Shown here: positions 59,652 through 64,000 of the stretch, piece by piece
Position numbering within the stretch: the stretch's first letter is position 1
Layout: the number at the start of each line of letters is the position of its first letter
Source of the DNA: WLND01 sp040398845
Lineage (GTDB): Bacteria > Actinomycetota > Actinomycetes > S36-B12
Assembly: GCA_040398845.1 (NCBI GenBank)
Contig: JBBATH010000010.1
Span: forward strand, 67,089-131,088
Reading direction: 5' to 3'
DNA length: 64,000 nt
Translations under genes and position numbers: made by a program
The notes under the pieces: generated by a model
Seen by the model: only the letters and a program-made list of their open reading frames with translations
Told to the model about the DNA's origin: nothing
Database searches by the model: none

Positions 59652-59909
59652 TTGTCATGGCTTGCGGACACCGCCACCGGGACAGCCGTCATCGCTCTCG
59701 TCCTCGACGGGCAATTTGAAGCCGCCCGGAGCCTCGTCGCCCAGCACCCCGACCCGGCCGAACTCGCATACCGAACAGCGTGGGCAGCCATGCTCCTCAT
59801 GCACGACCTCGATGTTGGTCGCGGCGGCTCCGGTCGCGGAGCGGAACTTGCACTTGTCGCCCGAGCGGCCTGCCTGGACTTCGCGCCGGACCTCAGCGAC
59901 TCAGCATGA
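59652..59909 (+). CDS. Unknown small protein before the IS1380-like remnant
   Basis: 85 residues: SWLADTATGTAVIALVLDGQ, FEAARSLVAQHPDPAELAYR, then MLLMHDLDVG. Not recognised. TTG 59652 lies six bases after TAGCCT; GTG 59649 and TTG share the frame. Its TGA overlaps the transposase ATG (ATGA), which could be true coupling or an accident of insertion. Confidence 0.45.
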   Translation: MSWLADTATGTAVIALVLDGQFEAARSLVAQHPDPAELAYRTAWAAMLLMHDLDVGRGGSGRGAELALVARAACLDFAPDLSDSA

Positions 59910-61331
59910 GCGTCGACGCGGGCTCATTGGAAACGCTCGGGCCTACGCCTGCGATCGGCGCGGCATTCGATGACCCGAACCTGATCGCGTCGGCGGGTCT
60001 GGTCCCGTTGGTCGCGCTCGCCGAGGCCGCTGGCCTCTTGGACTTGGTGTCGGCGCATGTCTCGGTCCCGACGGACAAGGGCGCGAACGCCGACCTCAAG
60101 ACGATGAGCCTGATCGCGGGGATGTGCGCGGGCGCGGACTCGATCCAGGACATGTCGATCCTGCGCCACGGCGCCATGGGCAAGGCCTTCGACTACTGCT
60201 ACGCCCCGTCGACGCTCGGCAGTCTCCTGCGGCAGTTCACGTTCGGTCACGTCCGCCAACTCGATGCGGTCGTGTCCCGGTTCCTGGCCAGGCTCGCCGC
60301 GAAGACGCCGCTGCTCGCCGGGATCGACGACCTCGCACTGGTCGACCTCGATGCGCGCGTTGATCGAGGTCCATGGCCATGGCAAGCAGGGCGCGTCGTT
60401 CGGCGACTCCGGCGTCCGCGGATTGAACGCATCAGCGGGGACCGTCACCGCTCCCGGCGGCGCTCCGGTGATCGTCGCGACCCGGCTGCGCAAGGGCTCC
60501 GCCGGTTCCGCCCGCGGCGCCGGCCGGATCGTGGCCGACGCCCTTGGGACCGTCCAGCGCCTGCGATCCGCAGGTGCGACCGGGATGGTCCTCCTGCGCG
60601 CCGACTCCGCGTACTACGGCCGCCCGACTGTCCTTGCCGCAGTGAACGGCGGCGCGCAGGTCAGCGTCACCGTCCGCCAGAACACGCTGGTGCAGCGCGC
60701 AATCGAGTCGATCCCAGCCGGTGCGTGGACCACCATCGAATACCCGAACGCCATCCGCGACGAGGACACCGGCGTTTGGGTGTCACGGGCCGAGGTCGCC
60801 GAGATCCCGTTCACCGCATTCGCATCAGCCAAGGCATCGCAGCAGGTCCCCGGCCGCCTGGTCGTGCGCCGCATCCTCGACTCGGGCCCTCCCGCCGGCC
60901 CCGACCAGGCATCGCTGTTCGACGTCTGGCGGTTCCATGCGTTCTTCACCACCGTCCCCACCGAGCAAATGGACACCGTCGTCGCGGACAAGACCCACCG
61001 CGGTCACGCCATCATCGAGCAGGGCTTCGACGCATCAAGGGCTCCGCCCTCGCCCACCTGCCCTCCGGGAAGTTCAACGCGAACGCCGCGTGGCTCATCC
61101 TCGCCGCCATCGCGTTCAACGCGCGCCTGGGCCGCCGGGACCATCGCCGGCGGCAGCCATGCCAGGGCCACGACCGCCACGATCCACACGCGCATCTCAG
61201 GCATCCCCGCAAGGATCGCGACCTCCGCACGGCGCATCACCATCCACCTGCCCACCGCGTGGCCGTGGCAGGAACCCTGCCAGGCGCTCTTCGATGCGAC
61301 CCTCGGACCACCAGCCGTCGCACCCACCTGA
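59906..61331 (+). pseudogene. IS1380-family transposase, broken by three frameshifts
   Basis: Joined frames give a DDE transposase: LKTMSLIAGMCAGADSIQDM, LRHGAMGKAF, then after a shift near 60350 IEVHGHGKQGASFGDSGVRG, APVIVATRLRKGSAGSARGA, LLRADSAYY, ending HAIIEQGF. After a second shift near 61030 it reads IKGSALAHLPSGKFNANAAW, and after a third near 61115 returns to AAGTIAGGSHARATTATIHT and LPTAWPWQEP. The order is that of the family. It cannot be active. Clear terminal repeats were not found. Confidence 0.8.
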
Positions 61332-61805
61332 CCCGCCGCCGAAACCCCGGCCCAACCCGACACCACGTGGAACATCCCGGAAGAACCGTCATCCGGAGCA
61401 CCACCACGCCCCCGATCGCGACCACTCCCAAAACGAGAATCAGACCCGCAGAACGTCACCCATCGGTGGATTCAGGTTAAACGAGTGTCGTATCCGAATT
61501 GAGTGTCGTGTCCAGATTTCCCTGAGGAGGCACTGCGACACTCTCGCTGGATTCCGCAGCTGGGAGTGGTCAGAGCGTCGGAGCTGGACCCAGGTCATGC
61601 GGTGGTCGGCAGCGACACGCCGACGACTCCAGTCCATCCCTCATCAGTAGTCGCGTGGTGTGCTGGTCACAGCGTCAAAGACTTGAACGACGCTGTCGAC
61701 CGGCCGTTGCTGCCGAGCGATAATCTCCCAAACACGACACCATCCGCCGAGTGTAGTGAAAGTCCATTATGTTATGACATCTCTCCTCAGGCCTAATATG
61801 AGTAC
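61332..61805. other. Intergenic stretch, IS1380 tail and inverted repeat arm
   Basis: About 470 bases with no supported gene. The first 150 bases are probably the rest of the IS1380-like element. The right arm of the diverged inverted repeat is at 61501-61558. An A+T-rich patch (61765-61800) just before the TetR gene is its promoter. Confidence 0.5.
61501..61558. repeat. Right arm of the diverged 58-bp inverted repeat
   Basis: Reverse-complement partner of 57814-57871 (42 of 58 positions). Most differences are transitions, consistent with an old pair or with two related coding fragments in opposite directions. Confidence 0.5.
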
Positions 61806-62969
61806 GTGGCACATGCACCGGGGGTAGGTAGCCGTTCTGAGCGACTCGCCGCCGCCAACGAACGAATTATGGACGCCGCGCTCCGTGAGATTTGCGCGAA
61901 TGGCCCCGACAATCTCAACTTGACCGCGGTGGCAAAACAGGCTGGGGTCACCACAGGGTCCATATACGCGCGCTTTGAAAATAGCAACGAACTCGTCCTT
62001 GCGGCGTGGAACACCCGGTGCGCGGAGCCCATGAGGAAATTGGTGGCGCTCGTCGTCGAAATGACGCATGGCAACGAGGTTTCCACAACGGAGGTCTCCC
62101 ATGTGCTGAAGAGCAGGCCAGCAGCAATTGATGCAGGTATCGCGGTGCTCATCTCAGCGCCTCGAATCGATGAACTAGACGAAACGATGCTTCCCGACTT
62201 TGGAGGATGGCTTCGCGCCTTGCGACAGGACGGCACGCTGTCGAACGACACCCTTGTGCCGCTTGCATACGTTCTTGGGTCAGCCTGCTTCGACGCGGCG
62301 ATGGAAGCGCCCGTGCACGACTGGGTGACTCCGCTCCAGTGGATCGTGGTTTGCGACCAGTTGACAGTGGCCGATGACCCCGTGCCCGGCCGGGCCCATG
62401 AAGGCAAACCCCCCATCGAATTTGTCGTCTCTTCAGGCAACGCGGTTCGTGACGCGCTCCTTACCGGAGCCGTCAGCGTGATTGGCCGTAGTGGGGTTCG
62501 ACGCAGCACGACCAGCCGGATCGCGCGAGCGTCCGGCCATTCTCAATCGACCCTTTTTCAGACGTGGAAAACGCGGCACGAGCTCATCAGTGATGTTGCC
62601 GGATTTATCTCCGACAGCCTCGCCGTGGCAGCTCGACCATTCGGAATGGCAGCTATGTCAGGTGACGCCGACATTGCCGCCGAGGGGATTAAACGCCTTT
62701 TGGCACCTGCTTCGCACGTTCAGCGACGGGTTCGACTCGAGATCGTTCTCGCTGCGATGTTCGACTCAGGAGTGGCTGCGCGTACCCACGCAGCGGATCG
62801 AGCCGCAGAAAAGGCATTAAGACAGATATCTCCGCAGTCCGTGCTTCTCGTCGACTCGATCCGCGCAGTAGTGCTGGGACTGATACTGCTTGAGGAAGTT
62901 ATGGGTGACCTATCAAGCGTCAACTTCACCCCGCTCATAAAACCTTTTCTCAAGCGGACACTGCCCTAG
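61806..62969 (+). CDS. Double-domain TetR-family regulator
   Basis: 387 residues, about twice the usual TetR size. HTH 1 at about 20-65 is IMDAALREICANGPDNLNLTAVAKQAGVTTGSIYARFENSNELVLAAW. A second TetR-like HTH at about 220-265 reads LTGAVSVIGRSGVRRSTTSRIARASGHSQSTLFQTWKTRHELISDV. Each is followed by a helical ligand-type region. GTG 61806 lies six bases after TAATAT (leaderless). No obvious target gene is adjacent; the minus-strand neighbour is truncated. Confidence 0.82.
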   Translation: MAHAPGVGSRSERLAAANERIMDAALREICANGPDNLNLTAVAKQAGVTTGSIYARFENSNELVLAAWNTRCAEPMRKLVALVVEMTHGNEVSTTEVSHVLKSRPAAIDAGIAVLISAPRIDELDETMLPDFGGWLRALRQDGTLSNDTLVPLAYVLGSACFDAAMEAPVHDWVTPLQWIVVCDQLTVADDPVPGRAHEGKPPIEFVVSSGNAVRDALLTGAVSVIGRSGVRRSTTSRIARASGHSQSTLFQTWKTRHELISDVAGFISDSLAVAARPFGMAAMSGDADIAAEGIKRLLAPASHVQRRVRLEIVLAAMFDSGVAARTHAADRAAEKALRQISPQSVLLVDSIRAVVLGLILLEEVMGDLSSVNFTPLIKPFLKRTLP

Positions 62970-62980
62970 TCAGACGTAGG

Positions 62981-63601
62981 TCAAGACAACTGCCATCTAT
63001 TATTGAAGACCAGCGTGCGCGTGCAGACGATGCCGCCTGATCCAGAGTTTGGCCACTGGGCCCACGACTTCGTCCAACCACCGCTCAGTCCAGTTCCGTA
63101 CTGCAGGGAAGAATCAGTCACGCTGGCACAGTTACCTGAAGACGGCATGCCTATCTGTTGAACGATGGACTCTGGACTTGACGTCCGGGTAGCAGTCGGA
63201 GGTGAAGCCGGCGTTGAAGCACCAATCAGAGTGACACCAACCACTCCCACTCTGTTGGCTCTGATTCCCCCAGGCCACATGACGATGGTGTACGTGCCCG
63301 CTGGCAAAGTTGTGGCGGCTAAACCAGTTGATGTGGAACTGCCGCCAGCCACGAGCAAACTCGTTCCTGTCAACGGCGCACCAACCGCGGTGCTTCCCCA
63401 CTGATAATCGGAAGTGACGTTCCACTGGCAGTCCGTTACAGAAGGGGAGCCTGAGCACGCGTAGACGTTGCTGTTTGTGCTTGTGAAGTCCACCGTGACG
63501 CTTCCGTTGTTGTTGTCCGTGACCGTGTTTGCGCCACTCGCCGGCCCAGCGGTATGGACGGCGAGTGCGCGCAAGCACGCCAAGGCCGTTAGAACCGACA
63601 T
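62981..63601 (-). CDS. Secreted-type protein, 5' end cut by the IS3-family element
   Basis: 206 residues from an ATG exactly at the IS junction. The start (MSVLTALACLRALAVHTAGP) looks like the end of a signal peptide without its basic region. The rest is Ser/Thr/Gly-rich: TVTDNNNGSVTVDFTSTNSN, LPAGTYTIVMWPGGIRANRV, and a final IVCTRTLVFNN. Four Cys suggest disulphides outside the cell. No family recognised. Probably lost its promoter and N terminus to the insertion. Confidence 0.55.
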   Translation of the reverse strand: MSVLTALACLRALAVHTAGPASGANTVTDNNNGSVTVDFTSTNSNVYACSGSPSVTDCQWNVTSDYQWGSTAVGAPLTGTSLLVAGGSSTSTGLAATTLPAGTYTIVMWPGGIRANRVGVVGVTLIGASTPASPPTATRTSSPESIVQQIGMPSSGNCASVTDSSLQYGTGLSGGWTKSWAQWPNSGSGGIVCTRTLVFNNRWQLS

Positions 63602-64000
63602 TGAGGTTCCCCAGAAAAAGTAGACATCCACTGTTCGCGAGTGCAATGGGCATTCGCTGGAAGGATGTCGAACATGTCAAGTCGAAGGAAGTTCACGACC
63701 GAGTTCAAGGTCGAGGCCGCGCATCGGGTCATTGATTCGGGTCGCTCGATCGCTGAGGTCGCCCGGGAGCTCAGCGTGGGCGAGCAGTCGCTGGGAGGAT
63801 GGGTCCGTGACGAGCGTCGCCGCATGGATGCCGCGAGAGGAACGGAGAATGAGCCCTTGACACCGCAGGAGAAAGCCGAGCTAGCTACGCTACGCAAGAA
63901 GGTGGTCGAACTCGAAAAAAACTTGCTATTTGTGGGAAAAGCAGCGGCGTACTTCGCAGCGAATCCACCAAGGCGGAGCGATTCGCGTTGATGGCTGCGC
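63602..64000 (+). mobile_element. IS3-family insertion sequence, left part
   Basis: The end appears to start at TGAGGTTCCCCAGAAAAAG (63602), the terminal sequence type of actinobacterial IS3 members. OrfA (63674-63991) is whole, and an orfB start ATG at 63991 overlaps its stop base before the window ends. The right end is outside the window, so target duplication cannot be checked. Confidence 0.75.
63674..63991 (+). CDS. IS3-family transposase OrfA
   Basis: 105 residues. HTH: KFTTEFKVEAAHRVIDSGRS, IAEVARELSVGEQSLGGWVRDE, then a leucine-zipper helix (LATLRKKVVELEKNLLFVGKAAAYF) used for pairing with OrfAB. ATG 63674 has GGAAGG nine bases upstream. OrfB follows in an overlapping TGATG; IS3 members usually make the active transposase by -1 frameshifting. 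Confidence 0.88.
   Translation: MSSRRKFTTEFKVEAAHRVIDSGRSIAEVARELSVGEQSLGGWVRDERRRMDAARGTENEPLTPQEKAELATLRKKVVELEKNLLFVGKAAAYFAANPPRRSDSR

Noticed and set aside
51532..64000. CRISPR array or restriction-modification system in the accessory region
   Set aside because: No short regularly spaced repeats, no cas genes and no methylase or endonuclease motifs were found; the small XRE protein alone is not enough.

Overview
The window is G+C-rich chromosomal DNA from an actinobacterium (Actinomycetota, class Actinomycetes-like). The evidence is the succinylase lysine set (dapC, dapD, dapE), small actinobacterial families (DUF3117, DUF3107, a DivIVA-domain peptide), a tad pilus cluster, prfB-ftsE-ftsX-smpB-ssrA order, a tmRNA tag ending YALAA, and very many genes that look leaderless: a TANNNT -10 hexamer ends 6-7 nt before an ATG, GTG or TTG. 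Genus cannot be fixed from the sequence. From memory, blocks 1-14 kb, 33-39 kb and 44-52 kb match Mycobacterium tuberculosis neighbourhoods (dapC/dapE/htrA/tatB/mrp; rhlE/TetR/TB9.4; prfB/ftsEX/smpB).

Layout. 0-14.4 kb is housekeeping: cysS (cut by the window start), fdxA, dapC, gltA, an AbiEi/DUF559-like gene between two related palindromes, divergent dapD/dapE, a ZIP permease, yceI, small DivIVA and DUF3117 genes, an O-methyltransferase, htrA, tatB, mrp, DUF1003 and an MgtE-N/CBS protein. 14.4-19.9 kb is an EamA transporter followed by overlapping glpK, glpA-like, glpB-like and NUDIX genes. 20-21.7 kb has a PD-(D/E)XK nuclease, a Phd/RelE module and an RsbW-like ATPase. 21.8-31.7 kb is a carbohydrate cluster: a seven-gene minus-strand operon (two Gfo/Idh/MocA dehydrogenases, IolE-like isomerase, NagB-like deaminase, ABC binding protein and two permeases, no ATPase) facing a GntR/UTRA regulator, bicupin and ROK kinase, with two 20-bp tandem operator-like repeats between.

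31.7-33 kb is a mobile-DNA scar (terminase-like and HipA fragments). 33-39 kb has ParA, a DEAD-box helicase, a ferritin-like protein, a two-gene TumE-like cassette between 61-bp direct repeats, DUF3107, TetR and an alpha/beta hydrolase. 40-44.7 kb is a tad/Flp operon (tadA, tadB, tadC, pilin, three TadE/G-like genes). 44.7-51.9 kb is prfB, ftsE, ftsX, DUF4436, smpB, two toxin-antitoxin modules, a membrane protein and ssrA (tmRNA).

Directly after ssrA begins a foreign accessory region that runs to the window end: a trio of tyrosine-recombinase genes (the third broken by a frameshift and an in-frame amber) with a small accessory gene, decayed sequence with direct and inverted repeats, a divergent HTH/unknown pair sharing a nested palindromic operator, a multiply frameshifted IS1380-like transposase, a double-TetR protein, a secreted-type ORF truncated by an IS3-family element, and that element itself, cut by the window end. 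The region reads as an integrative element docked at the tmRNA gene that has since accumulated and lost parts; no second copy of the ssrA end was seen, so its far end is outside the window or gone.
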